This document shows, one piece after another, positions 33,600 through 43,497 of a stretch of DNA of 64,000 nucleotides. The stretch is from JBCCQH01 sp039024435 (GTDB lineage: Bacteria > Bacteroidota > Bacteroidia > J057 > JADKCL01), in the NCBI GenBank assembly GCA_039024435.1, contig JBCCQH010000002.1:1-64000 (forward strand), read 5' to 3'. Made by a program: the position numbers and the translations under genes. How positions within the stretch are numbered: position 1 is the stretch's first letter; every line of letters starts with the position of its first letter. The notes beneath the pieces were generated by a model. The model made no database searches. It was given only the letters and a program-made list of their open reading frames with translations, and was not told the DNA's origin.

Positions 33600-36061
33600 A
33601 CGCGCCGCACGCGCTGGGATATCCCGGTCAATATCTCGTAAGGAATCGTGCCACATAACTCGGCCACTTCCCGGACGGACACCGCGTCCGTTTCCGATCC
33701 GCCCAGTAAGGTCACCCTATCCCCGGCCACGACGCCTTTGATTTTGGTCACATCGAGCATGAGCATGTCCATACACACCCGTCCGATCACCGGAGCGCGC
33801 TGCCCCCGTACGAGAAACCGCCCTCGACCGTTGCTCAAATGGCGCCGGATCCCATCCGCGTATCCGATGGGAACCGTCGCGATCTGTGCCGCCTGAGCCG
33901 TGATTTCACTCGCCCCGTAACCAATGGGTGTGCCCGCCGGATACGCGTGGACCTGCGTCACCACCGATTCCAAAGTGCCGATCTCCCGCAATTCAAGCTC
34001 TGAACCCGCGACCGGCGAGATCCCGTACAAGCCAATTCCCAAGCGGACCATGTCCAAGTGGTACTCGGGGAAGCGTTCAATGCCCGCCGTATTGCAAATG
34101 TGGCGCCAGGGCGGTGAATCACCCAGTTCCGCCAATTCCCCAAAAAACTCCGCAAAGCGCTGAAATTGGGCGCGGCTCAATCCATCGCGTTCCGGCTCAT
34201 CCGCCGCGGCAAAGTGCGACAAAACCGATTTTATCTGCAAACGGGGATCTTCCCGCAGGGCCGTCATGAGTTCAGGCAGGTCTTCCCGAACGAAACCGAG
34301 CCGCCGCATCCCGGAATCAAATTCCAAATGCACCGGAAACTGTTCCACTCCCGCCACCTCACCCGCCCGTGCATATTCCCGCAAAAATTCGAGGCTGTAG
34401 GCCATCGGCTCCAGGCGGAAATGGAACAACTGCCGGATGTTTTGCGCGTCGGCGTTGAGGATCATGATGGGGGTTTCGATCCCGCGCGTGCGCAGGGCGA
34501 TCCCCTCCGAAATGTAAGCTACCGCGAGGTAATCGACCCCCTGGCGGGCCAGCTCCCGGGCGATCTCCCAGGTGCCCGATCCGTAGGAAAATGCCTTGAC
34601 CATCGCCGTGATGCGGACCTCGGGACCGACCCGCTGGCGGTAGACCCGGTAGTTGTGGACCAGGTCGTCGAGGTTGATTTTGAACTGGGTCGCGGTGACC
34701 CGGCGGCTCAGGTAGGGGATGATCCGTTCCAGGGCAAACCGCCGCGCCCCTTTCAGCAGCACCGTCTTGTTGCGGAACTGTTCGTAGTTAAATTCCGCCA
34801 AAAAATCGTCGACGTCGCGGTAGGCCCGGAGGCCATCGTCGGTGCGCGCCAAATCGAAAAAGACGGGTCCGACCAGAATGATATTGCCACTGCCGAAGCG
34901 TTGGCGAGCGAGTTGCAAGAGGTCTTGTTGCAGCCGCAATTGGTGATCGCCCTGGTGCTCGAGGTCGCTCAGGATCACCGCTCGGCCCGGATGCACCCGT
35001 TCGTCGGCGAGCATGAGCAGGGCATTTTGGGTGGAAGCCCGGTCGGCATTGTAGGCATCGTTGATAATGGCGACTTCGGGATTGTCGGTGATGAGTTCCG
35101 TCCGCATTGAGACCGGGTGAAGGCGCGACAATTCCTCCGCGATTTCTTCCCAGGACAGCCCGAAATGCCGCGCTACCAGCACGGCCAGCAGCGCATTTTC
35201 CAGAGAACCAAAGTCGGACATGGGCAATTCCAACGGCGGACTTTCGGCACTGTCGAGAAGGGTAAAGGTGTAGGCTTCACCGATTTCTTCCGCCTGCAAC
35301 AGGCGCAGGTCCGCCGCTGAGGATCGGCCGACGGTCCGCACCGGTAAATTGTGCGCCGCCAGCGCTTCCCGTACCGCTGGATCATCCGCCGTGACGAAGA
35401 CCAGTTTGCACCCGGCAAACAAGCGCATCTTCTCAGCGAGTTTCTCCGCTTCCGAGGCAAATCCTTCCGCGTGAGCGTCCCCGAAATGGGTCATGATGCC
35501 GAATTCGGGTCGGATCATTGCCTGTAGACGCGCCATTTCTCCAGGCAGGGAAATCCCCGCTTCAATCAAAGCGAGTTCTGTGTCGGGCCGCAATTCAAGC
35601 AGGGACAGCGGCACCCCGATTTGGCTGTTGTAGCTTTCCGGGCTTTTGGCGACGGCAAATTTTTGCGCCAGGATGCTCGCCAGCCATTCTTTGACGATGG
35701 TCTTGCCGTTGGAGCCGGTGATGGCGATGACCGGAGCGGTGAACTTGGTCCGGTGGTGGGCGGCAATCTCTTGCAACGCGCGGCGGGAATCGCTGACCTG
35801 CAAAAAGTGCGCCCCCACGGGCAAGGACTCGGTCTTTTCCACCAGGAACGAGCGGACCCCTTTGGCCCAGGCATCCGCCAGAAAGGCGTGGCCATCCCGA
35901 TTTCCCCCAGAAAGGGCCACGAACAACTCCTGAGCGGGGTGCCGCACCTTCCGCGAATCAAAGGTCAATCCGGAAAGGGACGGCGACAAATCGCCGGAAT
36001 GCGTCACCAGGCCGGTCACGACCCCCGCCAATTCTTTCAGGGAAAAGAGATAATTGCTCAT
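33584..36061 (-). CDS. Fused MurF ligase / alanine racemase
   Basis: 825 residues. The first 450 are UDP-MurNAc-tripeptide:D-Ala-D-Ala ligase: ITGSNGKT (P-loop), a central ATPase domain and the C-terminal ligase domain (VAIINDAYNADRAS). From about 455 the protein is alanine racemase: ITAMVKAFSYGSG with the PLP lysine, HLEFDSGMRRLGF, and IGYADGIRR bearing the catalytic tyrosine. It supplies D-alanine and attaches its dipeptide in one chain. This fusion is typical of Bacteroidota. The start overlaps the MFS gene by four bases. Confidence 0.95.
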   Translation of the reverse strand: MSNYLFSLKELAGVVTGLVTHSGDLSPSLSGLTFDSRKVRHPAQELFVALSGGNRDGHAFLADAWAKGVRSFLVEKTESLPVGAHFLQVSDSRRALQEIAAHHRTKFTAPVIAITGSNGKTIVKEWLASILAQKFAVAKSPESYNSQIGVPLSLLELRPDTELALIEAGISLPGEMARLQAMIRPEFGIMTHFGDAHAEGFASEAEKLAEKMRLFAGCKLVFVTADDPAVREALAAHNLPVRTVGRSSAADLRLLQAEEIGEAYTFTLLDSAESPPLELPMSDFGSLENALLAVLVARHFGLSWEEIAEELSRLHPVSMRTELITDNPEVAIINDAYNADRASTQNALLMLADERVHPGRAVILSDLEHQGDHQLRLQQDLLQLARQRFGSGNIILVGPVFFDLARTDDGLRAYRDVDDFLAEFNYEQFRNKTVLLKGARRFALERIIPYLSRRVTATQFKINLDDLVHNYRVYRQRVGPEVRITAMVKAFSYGSGTWEIARELARQGVDYLAVAYISEGIALRTRGIETPIMILNADAQNIRQLFHFRLEPMAYSLEFLREYARAGEVAGVEQFPVHLEFDSGMRRLGFVREDLPELMTALREDPRLQIKSVLSHFAAADEPERDGLSRAQFQRFAEFFGELAELGDSPPWRHICNTAGIERFPEYHLDMVRLGIGLYGISPVAGSELELREIGTLESVVTQVHAYPAGTPIGYGASEITAQAAQIATVPIGYADGIRRHLSNGRGRFLVRGQRAPVIGRVCMDMLMLDVTKIKGVVAGDRVTLLGGSETDAVSVREVAELCGTIPYEILTGISQRVRRVYVRE

Positions 36062-37338
36062 CCGTAAGCTGCTTCCTGATCAAATTTTGCAAATCGCAGC
36101 ATCAAAACCAACCCAAAGGCCAAACACGCGAGGCCCATCACGGTCAGACCGTAGATTACGTTGGGTCCACCCAGCCAAGGCAGGGCCAGCAAGGCCATAA
36201 AGGTCAAGCGCATGAGCGTATTGCAGACCTGAAAAAAAGAATTGGCCCGGCCGATCACGTCGTTCGGAATGAGGCGCACCAGATAGGTTACCCGCAGGAT
36301 GCGGACCCCCGAATTCGAAAACCCCACCAGCAATCCGGTTAAAATGAACACCCAGCGCACGGAATTGAAGCTCAGAACAAAGTACACCCCCGCCATCAAA
36401 AAAAGCAAAAAGATAATCTGGCGGATCAAATTGGTGCGCTGCATCCGCTGGGCAAACAGTACGCCAAACAAGCCGGTGAGGACTGCGCCCAGGGCATAGC
36501 AGGCCTCAAACTGGGCCGTAACCAGCGCCCCTTTTGCGTAGGCCAGGTCCAGGGTGAAGTTTACGTACATCGCCATGCCCACCTGAATGAACACCAGCAG
36601 GCAGGCAAATACGATGTAGGAGCCGATTCCGAACAGGAGCAGATTGGGCCGCGCGCGCAAAAACCGGAATCCGTAGCGCACCCGTTCAAAAATGCCTCCT
36701 GTGCTGCTTTTGTTGTAGTCGCCGGGCGTGTAAACGATGAACGAGACGATGACCGCGCTGATCAGGTAAGTGGTGCCGTCAAGCAGGAATATTTCCTGTA
36801 GTTCCCAAGCTCGGAACATCAGCGAATCCGGCCACCAGTCGCCCAATTCTGCCGGACCTGCCAGCAGTACCGACCCGACCAGCATCCCGATAAAATTCGT
36901 GGTTTGGCCGATCAGTTCAATCCCGCTGTTGATCTGTTTGTAGTATTTCGGCGCAAACAGTTCTTGCACAAACGCGTACAGATTTGGGTAGTAAAGCGTC
37001 CAGGAAAATATGGTCGTCATTGCGACCAGTCCCACGAAAAAGACGGGCAATTCGCCCAGCGTCACGCCCGTGATGCCCGAGCATAAAACCAGGCTCCCGG
37101 CGATGATTTGTTGCCCCTGAAAGATCCTTTTGCGGTTGTACTTGTCAATGAGGGTGCCAGCAAACAGCCCCCAAAAGATCGTCAACAAGGTGATCCCGGC
37201 CATCATGAGCGCATTTTCCCGGTCCAGATCCAGCTTGCTGACCATGTGCCAGGGAATGGCCAGCATGGTGATTCCCGACGCAAAATTCGAAATGATGTGC
37301 GCGGAAAAGAGCAGAATCAATTTGCTCCGGTGTTGCAT
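36058..37338 (-). CDS. MFS transporter
   Basis: 426 residues with about twelve membrane helices. After helix 2 the loop FAGTLIDKYNRKRIF matches the MFS motif GxxaDrxGrrr, and a weaker version recurs at the middle (FAQRMQRTNLIRQ). The layout resembles the MFS_3/EntS type of drug or siderophore exporters. It is co-oriented with and overlaps MurF-Alr, with the MFS gene upstream. Substrate unknown. Confidence 0.88.
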   Translation of the reverse strand: MQHRSKLILLFSAHIISNFASGITMLAIPWHMVSKLDLDRENALMMAGITLLTIFWGLFAGTLIDKYNRKRIFQGQQIIAGSLVLCSGITGVTLGELPVFFVGLVAMTTIFSWTLYYPNLYAFVQELFAPKYYKQINSGIELIGQTTNFIGMLVGSVLLAGPAELGDWWPDSLMFRAWELQEIFLLDGTTYLISAVIVSFIVYTPGDYNKSSTGGIFERVRYGFRFLRARPNLLLFGIGSYIVFACLLVFIQVGMAMYVNFTLDLAYAKGALVTAQFEACYALGAVLTGLFGVLFAQRMQRTNLIRQIIFLLFLMAGVYFVLSFNSVRWVFILTGLLVGFSNSGVRILRVTYLVRLIPNDVIGRANSFFQVCNTLMRLTFMALLALPWLGGPNVIYGLTVMGLACLAFGLVLMLRFAKFDQEAAYG

Positions 37339-37506
37339 CCGGCGAAATTAGGGAAATTCCGGGCCCCGGGCGGGGATGCCGTCCGGATTGTGTTCCGGGA
37401 AGGGAGCGCAAAGAGGCGGAAAACGCTCCACTTTCCGGTCATTTCATCCACGCCGTGGGGAAAAACTCCTCCCCCAAAAACCACGGGGAAGTTCTATCTT
37501 GAAGGC

Positions 37507-38166
37507 ATGCCGCCTTTCAATCTGGATCCTGACTTTACCGCGGCCGCTTTTCCCGAGTTGCGGAGCTACCTGGAGGCCTTGCTTTCCGGTGGAGAAAGGA
37601 TTGCCCCCAAGCGGCAAAAGGAGATCCAGGCCGTTTCGCGCTTTGCGGCGGAAGAGATCAAAGTGGGCCGGGAGGTCAAGCTGATTTTTATCTGTACCCA
37701 CAATTCGCGGCGCAGCCATTTTGGTCAGGTGTGGGCGGCGACCGCTGCGGAAGCGTTTGGGCTGCCTGGTATCACGACCTACTCCGGCGGTACGGCGGCC
37801 ACCGCTTTCAATCCCCGCGCGGCGACGGCTTTGGAGCGGGCCGGTTTTCGGGTCCAGCGTCCGGAAGGCCGCAATCCGCCCTACGAAGTGGCCTGGTCGG
37901 GCCGGCGCCCGGCGATGATCTGCTTCTCCAAAATCTACGATGATCCGAGCAATCCCCACACGGGTTTTGCGGCCGTCATGACCTGCTCTGAAGCCGACCA
38001 TTCCTGCCCGCTCATCCCCGGAGCCACCGCGCGCTTTTCTTTGCCCTATGAAGATCCAAAATCGGCGGACGGCACCGAGCGGGAAACGGCGCGCTACGAT
38101 GAACGGTGCCGGCAGATTGCCACCGAAATGTTGTTTCTCTTCCAGCAGGTGCGGGAAGCGCGCTAA
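37507..38166 (+). CDS. Low-molecular-weight phosphatase / arsenate reductase-like protein
   Basis: 219 residues from the ATG at 37507; the longer open frame upstream is antisense to the MFS gene. LIFICTHNSRRSHFGQ contains the CX5R loop of the low-molecular-weight tyrosine phosphatase/ArsC fold; MTCSEADHSCPLIPGA near the C-terminus replaces the usual DPY phosphatase motif and offers extra cysteines, as in thioredoxin-coupled arsenate reductases. Dephosphorylation and arsenate reduction are both possible. No ars genes adjoin. Confidence 0.82.
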   Translation: MPPFNLDPDFTAAAFPELRSYLEALLSGGERIAPKRQKEIQAVSRFAAEEIKVGREVKLIFICTHNSRRSHFGQVWAATAAEAFGLPGITTYSGGTAATAFNPRAATALERAGFRVQRPEGRNPPYEVAWSGRRPAMICFSKIYDDPSNPHTGFAAVMTCSEADHSCPLIPGATARFSLPYEDPKSADGTERETARYDERCRQIATEMLFLFQQVREAR

Positions 38167-38283
38167 TTTTTCACCGTGCAATTTTTCGGCTCGGTTGATG
38201 AGGGATTTGGGAAACCCACGCTGGGAAAGATCACGGCTTGTCCATCTTGCTCTCCTCCCTCTGGTCGTCACCCAGCAAAGGGG

Positions 38284-40272
38284 CTACCTCCCGTAGACCT
38301 TGGTCAGTTCCACCCGGCCCGAATCGCTGGCCAGGGATTCCTCGATGTATTGGTAGGCCGGGTCGTCCGGCCACTGCGCGCGGTAGGCCGCGGTCCAGTC
38401 CGCTGCCACCGGCCAGTTGTTGGCCCGCAAAGCGATCTCGACCCCAATCGCCAATGACTTCTGCCGAGTGGGGTACTGTAGCTCGACCAGTCGGCGCGCG
38501 TGGATCATCCCGGTTGAGAAATCGCCCTTGAAGTAAGCACATTCCATCAGACCGATCAGATTTCCCCCTTGGTCGGGGAAGTAGCTCAAGGCGTCGAGGT
38601 GGTATTTTTCCGCTTCGCCAATGTTGCGACGGGTGCGGTAAAATTTGCCCAGGCGGGCCAGGAGGATGGCGTATTCTTCGTCCACCTCCAGCAGGGCGTC
38701 GGGCCGCAGTGCTTCGATATTGGCTCGGTAGCGGTCCACGTAGCGGGCAGAATCTTCGGCGATCAGATTCAGGCCGGCTTGGATATTGCCGGTGGACCGA
38801 ATCCAATAGCTGCGAAATACGTGCCGGCCGATGCTTTGCAGGCGTTCGCTGTGGGCTTGGGTTTGCCAATGCACCGCAAAGACGCCGAGTACCAGCAACA
38901 ACGCCCCCAAGGCCGGTCCGAGCAGTGGGGTCCAGGTCCCGCCTTTTTCCGTGTCCCGCAAGATCACCACCGCCCAGATGGGCAGCCAGGGCGCGGGGAT
39001 CGCCATGAGGTCCCAGTCCATCGGCATACTCAAGAGGGGATTGATCAAAAAGAACAGTCCGGTGTAGAGGATCAGCCCGGTTCCCAGCAGCAAGTGCTCC
39101 GGCGCATTCCAATTGACCTGCCGCCGGAACGCCGTCAGCCCCATTCCCAGCACCAAGAGCCCAACCGGCGACCACAGCAGCAGCAAATTGAAGAAATCGA
39201 GTAGATGGTAGCCCCCCAGTAAATTGTAGCGGTCCAGCGGGGGAGCGGGTGAAACCAAGGGCAAAAAGAGGCGTTCGTAGCTGCTCGTATCCGCATCGAG
39301 GAAGCGCGGATCCGCGTGGTCACCCAAGACGCCAAAGTAAACGACCAGCGCCGCGAGGAAAAGCGGCAACAGCACCGCCAGGCCCAGCCATTTCCAATTG
39401 CTGCGTTTTTGAAATCCGGGACGTTTCCGCTGGAAAAAGTGCAGTCCGGCCAACAGCCACACCGGCAGCAGCAGTACCGAGGACAAGTGGAGCTTCAGCG
39501 CAACAAAAATCAGCGGGAGCATCAGCAGCCAGGAATTGCGCTGCGGGTGTGCGGTATAGCGCAACAGCAGCGCCGCAAATCCGGCCAGCACCGGCCAAAG
39601 TGGCGCGTAAACCTCAATATGGCCCAGAAAAACCAAGGCCGCCGGGGTGCCCACAATCGCCGCAAAGGCCACCCCGCGAGCCGCCGGCGTCGCCAGCATT
39701 TTCCAAGCCATCCGCAAGGCAATGAACAAGTAGAGCCCGCCCGAAAGCGCCCCGAGCAGGGCAAAAGCCTGCCGAAAATCGCCCCCCAAAGCACCGTGTA
39801 CAATCGCCACCAGATTCAGCACCGTGCGTTCTCCCGCTCGGGGATGGAAGATGTCCGGACTGAAGAGGATCCGCCAGTGGTCCACATTTTTTTCCGGCGC
39901 ATCGAAGGAAGCCAGGATCGTCGGGGCATCGCCGTAAAAATCAAAGGGCAGCGGATAAGCAAAACAGACGAGGCTGAAAGCAGTCGCCACCGCCAAAGGT
40001 ACCCATCTGGCGGCGGGCTTTCCGGACCAAGTGGCCAGAAGCCGCGGCAAAAAATTGCGGCCCGCCGGGAGGTAGGCGGTCAGAAAAAGCAATCCGGTCA
40101 GTCCCCAGATGATGGTTTGGGTCAGCGGTGAAAGAAAGCTCAGAAAATGGACCGCCCACCAGGGATCTGGCCGGAAACTTCCGAGCAGGAAAGGCAGCAG
40201 CAAGATCGCACTGCCGATCCAAAATGGACGGAGCGATACCGGCGCGGATTTCAAGTCGGTCGATTCAGACAT
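38284..40272 (-). CDS. Polytopic membrane protein with C-terminal TPR-like region
   Basis: 662 residues. About twelve hydrophobic helices over residues 15-460, with a large loop after the third pair (DAPEKNVDHWRILFSPDIFHPRAG) that could be an active site of the GT-C glycosyltransferase kind. The last 170 residues are soluble helices with TPR-like spacing (YAILLARLGKFYRTRRNIGEAEKYH). I cannot assign a reaction; a glycosyltransferase or a scaffold in the envelope are both plausible. Stands as a single minus-strand unit followed by repeat-rich DNA upstream. Confidence 0.75.
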   Translation of the reverse strand: MSESTDLKSAPVSLRPFWIGSAILLLPFLLGSFRPDPWWAVHFLSFLSPLTQTIIWGLTGLLFLTAYLPAGRNFLPRLLATWSGKPAARWVPLAVATAFSLVCFAYPLPFDFYGDAPTILASFDAPEKNVDHWRILFSPDIFHPRAGERTVLNLVAIVHGALGGDFRQAFALLGALSGGLYLFIALRMAWKMLATPAARGVAFAAIVGTPAALVFLGHIEVYAPLWPVLAGFAALLLRYTAHPQRNSWLLMLPLIFVALKLHLSSVLLLPVWLLAGLHFFQRKRPGFQKRSNWKWLGLAVLLPLFLAALVVYFGVLGDHADPRFLDADTSSYERLFLPLVSPAPPLDRYNLLGGYHLLDFFNLLLLWSPVGLLVLGMGLTAFRRQVNWNAPEHLLLGTGLILYTGLFFLINPLLSMPMDWDLMAIPAPWLPIWAVVILRDTEKGGTWTPLLGPALGALLLVLGVFAVHWQTQAHSERLQSIGRHVFRSYWIRSTGNIQAGLNLIAEDSARYVDRYRANIEALRPDALLEVDEEYAILLARLGKFYRTRRNIGEAEKYHLDALSYFPDQGGNLIGLMECAYFKGDFSTGMIHARRLVELQYPTRQKSLAIGVEIALRANNWPVAADWTAAYRAQWPDDPAYQYIEESLASDSGRVELTKVYGR

Positions 40273-40309
40273 GGATCCAAAAATAAAACACCGCTCGGGA
40301 AATCTCTAA

Positions 40310-40471
40310 GCGGCGGTTTAAATTTAATTCTGCGCTTTTGCTATGGCATCTTTTTCCGCCTCTCTTCCGCTATTTTCTCGCCCATAGCTCTGGCTATGGG
40401 CGAGAAAATGAGCTTCGATGGACAAAAAAATCTGCACTAGCAAATTTCATAAACCAATTTTAAACCGCCTC
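40310..40471 (+). repeat. 162-bp MITE-like element, copy B
   Basis: A 162-base unit with inverted ends (left GCGGCGGTTTAAATTT; right AATTTTAAACCGCCTC), flanked by TAA on the left and CAA on the right, consistent with a TNA target duplication carrying one change. This copy has a perfect 16-pair internal hairpin (40373-40408, loop TCTG) that is degraded in the other copies. It has no coding capacity. Right of the flank another end lies in opposite orientation (40475-40491). Confidence 0.85.
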
Positions 40472-40490
40472 CAAGCGGCGGTTTAAAATT
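40456..40490. repeat. Perfect 14-bp palindromic hairpin at MITE border
   Basis: AATTTTAAACCGCC and GGCGGTTTAAAATT with a seven-base loop. It is formed by the right end of copy B and a second, inverted end next to it, suggesting that the element landed beside an older copy. The hairpin ends 64 bases beyond the end of the next minus-strand gene and may help stop its transcript. Confidence 0.75.
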
Positions 40491-40553
40491 GTTGGGGAGA
40501 ACAAAGGGTTTGGGGGGCCGTCGGATCAGCTTGCCCTTCTCCTCTCCCCCGAT

Positions 40554-41360
40554 TTACCGCCGACTTCCATTGCCCAGGTAGGTCGCGACGTAGTAATTGA
40601 TGATGGAACCGAGCATCCACTTGGTGAGGAGCACGGTCCGGATCTTGTGCACGTTTTTCTCGCCGATGGGTTCGATGACGTCGGTGCTGTCGCGGACTAC
40701 CCCATTGCGGCGGAGAAAGCGCGCCAGGCCACGCTGACAATAGTTGACCGTGTCGTTGATGCTGCTGAGTTCCGCCGGATCACCGACGTCCAGATCAAAG
40801 CCTTCGAGGATGTTCATCACGGCCGGATACAAACCCAGATCCATTTTCTTGCGCACATTGTAGGCGAGGTTAATCGTCTCCCAGCCGGTGCGGTTAAAGA
40901 TCCCGTAAATCGCGGTAAAATTGTCCATGTATTTGGAAAACCCATTGGTGCGGCTGCGGGGGGAATCCTTGCGGCCACTCGCCAATTCTTGCTCCAGGCG
41001 GGTGATGGTCGCTTTGGCCTGGGTGAGTTCCCGGTTCAGGCTCTCGGTGCTCGGGGCATCGTTTGATTGGAGGCGGGTGATTTCTTCATTGATGAGGGTA
41101 AGGCTGCGGATTTCGTTTTCTGGTTGCTGACGTGTCGAATCTGGGAAGGTCGTTTGCCAAAGTTGATTGATTTCTGCGGAATAGTCCAGGGTGCCGGCGC
41201 CCGCCCAGGTGATGACCAGGGCGATGACTTCCAGGATAAGCCCAGTAACAAACCATTTGAGGTACTTGACCTTGATGACATTGGTGATGCCGAGCAAAGT
41301 GATCACGGCAGTAATGCCGAAGATGGTGATGAACACCCAAAAAATAACTGTTTGGTTCAT
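40554..41360 (-). CDS. Membrane protein with coiled coil, unknown function
   Basis: 268 residues. Two hydrophobic helices open the protein (VIFWVFITIFGITAVITLLGI and WFVTGLILEVIALVITWAG), followed by a periplasmic or cytoplasmic coiled coil (about residues 85-140; EITRLQSNDAPSTESLNREL) and a helical C-terminal domain ending near a basic tail. No named domain. It sits alone between two copies of the MITE-like element, both within 250 bases. Confidence 0.65.
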   Translation of the reverse strand: MNQTVIFWVFITIFGITAVITLLGITNVIKVKYLKWFVTGLILEVIALVITWAGAGTLDYSAEINQLWQTTFPDSTRQQPENEIRSLTLINEEITRLQSNDAPSTESLNRELTQAKATITRLEQELASGRKDSPRSRTNGFSKYMDNFTAIYGIFNRTGWETINLAYNVRKKMDLGLYPAVMNILEGFDLDVGDPAELSSINDTVNYCQRGLARFLRRNGVVRDSTDVIEPIGEKNVHKIRTVLLTKWMLGSIINYYVATYLGNGSRR

Positions 41361-41796
41361 GGTAGGATCGATTTTTCTGGTCGTTCTGAGAGGCGGTTTA
41401 AATTTAGTCCTGCGATTTTACTATGGCATCTTTTTCCGCCCCTCTTCCGCTATTTTCTCGCCCATAGCTTTGGCTAGGGACTCCAAAATGAGCTTGGATG
41501 GACAAAAAAATCTGCACTAGCAAATTTCACAAACCAATTTTAAACAGCCTCTGAGAGGCGGTTTGCCGGGGGAAAATAACAAATTCTAATTTAGAGACGG
41601 ATTTTTCCCGTTGGTTCCACACTTAAAACAACCGGGTACACCGAACCAAGCCCCCCAAATGACCATTGAGCGGGGCAGACCGTTCGCCTAAACGGCTTTT
41701 TGCCCTTTTCAGAATCTACAAGTTTGAATTGGCAAACTGAATTGCGAAATTAGGTTAAGCTGTCTTCGTTGCTTTTCCTCACTGCGATTCAAATCC
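41361..41796. other. Intergenic region with MITE copy C
   Basis: 436 bases between divergent genes. Apart from the repeat, I see only a weak 5-bp hairpin followed by CTTTTT near 41687 and an A/T-rich run before the T9SS cargo gene. No further gene. Confidence 0.6.
41390..41551 (+). repeat. 162-bp MITE-like element, copy C
   Basis: Same length as copies B and D, with ends GAGGCGGTTTAAATTT and AATTTTAAACAGCCTC and identical flanking TGA triplets (41387-41389 and 41552-41554), a clean TNA target-site duplication. The right arm of the internal hairpin has diverged (GCTAGGGACTCC). Another GAGGCGGTTT lies directly after the duplication. Confidence 0.88.
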
Positions 41797-43434
41797 ATGT
41801 TTAAACCGCTACGCTTCCTCCTTCGTTTTTGCTTGCTTATTTTGGTTCTGTGCTTGTTTGCTCCGGCGCAAGGCCAATTCAAACAAGTTTACCTCCCGGA
41901 TGCCAGTACGCTGACCGGCATTTCGCAATTTGACGCAACCGGAATCATCGCGACTGGCCTTCCCGGCAAAGGGATTGCGATCTGTGGATCATTGACCGGA
42001 AAAGACACCAGCAACACTACCCGGCAGACGGTCTACCTGATGCAAATGAGCGAACTCGGGGAACCGCAGCAACTCGATTTTTTCCAGGATACGAGTTCCT
42101 TTTTGCTTTTCGGTCCGCGGGCCTACGGCATGACCTACGACGGGAACCAGAACTTTTACATGTGTGTGGGGTCTAATGACAATCAAACGCTGTTGAGCAT
42201 CGACCGTGACGGCAATTTCCGCTGGGGCCACAAGGCGAACCACCACGAGTTTTACTCTGCCGTGATGGACAACGGCAACATCGTCTACCTGGGACAAGAC
42301 GAAAGTGTAATCGGGATTCACGACTACGCGCTCGCGCGGGTCGACAGCAACGGCAACGGCGGTCCCGGCATGATGTTTGGCACGGTGGACTTTGACATTC
42401 CCAAGGAAATCATCAGCGTTCCCGATGGCTACGTAATGGCCGGCTACACGTTCTACCTGGGCTTCTTCAACGCCATGGTGATCAAATGCGACAAGCAATT
42501 CAATCTGATTTGGTCGCGGATCTATTCGCTGCCGAGTAAGGACATGACTTGTGAGGACCTTACTGCTTCCTTCGATGGGGGCGGCTACCTTTTCACCGGC
42601 CGGACCACGGATCTGACCACGGGCATGGATTCGCTGTACATCATGCAACTCGATACCGGCGGGCTACTGGACTGGTTTCGGCTTTACGGCATCGACAGTG
42701 CCAACAAGGCCCACGTGTACAGCCTGGAAACCGACCCCCTGGGCCGGGGCTACCTCGTCTGCGGGGATTACCAGCAAAGCCCGCGTTTCGAGCAAGCCAT
42801 GGCCTTTATGGTGGACAAAGACGGCGACGGGGTTTGGATGCGCGATTACGGGGCCGGCGATTCCGCGACCCAGGAAATCCTTCGCGACGTCGACATCAAA
42901 CCCGACGGTAGCTACTTTTTCAGTGTCGGAGAGATCACCGAAGTCGATTCCAATAACCAAATCCAGAAACGGATGATGGTGGTGAAAGCGGACCTGGAAA
43001 CCGGGGCGATTCCCTGTGACTCGGCTTTGACCTTTGGCGAACGGGTCACCGTACCCATTCCGGGGGGCAATGCCCACGAAGAGCCATTTTTTGCGTGGTC
43101 CCGCTACGACTTTACTTCCTGGAAAGGGGAGTACAACAACACGGTCATCTGCTCGGTCCTGGTCACGGTGGACGTCGATCTGCCGCGGGAAAACTCGTTT
43201 TCATTCGTAAATCCGGCGGCTCAGGAGTTGGTCGTCGATTATACCCTGACCAATGGTCCCGGCCGACTGGAATTGGTGGATCTGCAGGGCCGCGTCCTCC
43301 GGCAATTTCCGCTGCGCGAAGGCATCTACCGGGAGCGCTTCCGCCTCAGCGGTTTCCCGCAGGGCCTCTATTTCCTCACCGCCCGGGGCGATGACTGGAA
43401 AACGGAGACAAAACGCCTCATAATCGCGTATTAG
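41797..43434 (+). CDS. Secreted protein with T9SS type A sorting tail
   Basis: 545 residues. Signal peptide (LLRFCLLILVLCLFAPAQG), then a large beta-rich region with repeated strand pairs and DGN/DKDGDG turns, suggesting a beta-propeller (KQFNLIWSRIYSLPSKD, DKDGDGVWMRDYG). The last 80 residues form the type IX secretion sorting domain: ELVVDYTLTNGPGRLELVDLQG, FPQGLYFLTA and the final KRLIIAY. It should be exported and anchored at or released from the cell surface. Function unknown. Confidence 0.82.
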   Translation: MFKPLRFLLRFCLLILVLCLFAPAQGQFKQVYLPDASTLTGISQFDATGIIATGLPGKGIAICGSLTGKDTSNTTRQTVYLMQMSELGEPQQLDFFQDTSSFLLFGPRAYGMTYDGNQNFYMCVGSNDNQTLLSIDRDGNFRWGHKANHHEFYSAVMDNGNIVYLGQDESVIGIHDYALARVDSNGNGGPGMMFGTVDFDIPKEIISVPDGYVMAGYTFYLGFFNAMVIKCDKQFNLIWSRIYSLPSKDMTCEDLTASFDGGGYLFTGRTTDLTTGMDSLYIMQLDTGGLLDWFRLYGIDSANKAHVYSLETDPLGRGYLVCGDYQQSPRFEQAMAFMVDKDGDGVWMRDYGAGDSATQEILRDVDIKPDGSYFFSVGEITEVDSNNQIQKRMMVVKADLETGAIPCDSALTFGERVTVPIPGGNAHEEPFFAWSRYDFTSWKGEYNNTVICSVLVTVDVDLPRENSFSFVNPAAQELVVDYTLTNGPGRLELVDLQGRVLRQFPLREGIYRERFRLSGFPQGLYFLTARGDDWKTETKRLIIAY

Positions 43435-43497
43435 AGGATTCTCGATTTCTGATGGGCGGCGCTTGGCGCAGCGTCCCGGCAGAGTGGACATTGGAAA

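Noticed and set aside
39249..40131. Long plus-strand frames of 158 and 271 codons
   Set aside because: Antisense to the polytopic membrane protein; Arg/Gln/Pro-rich and without domains.
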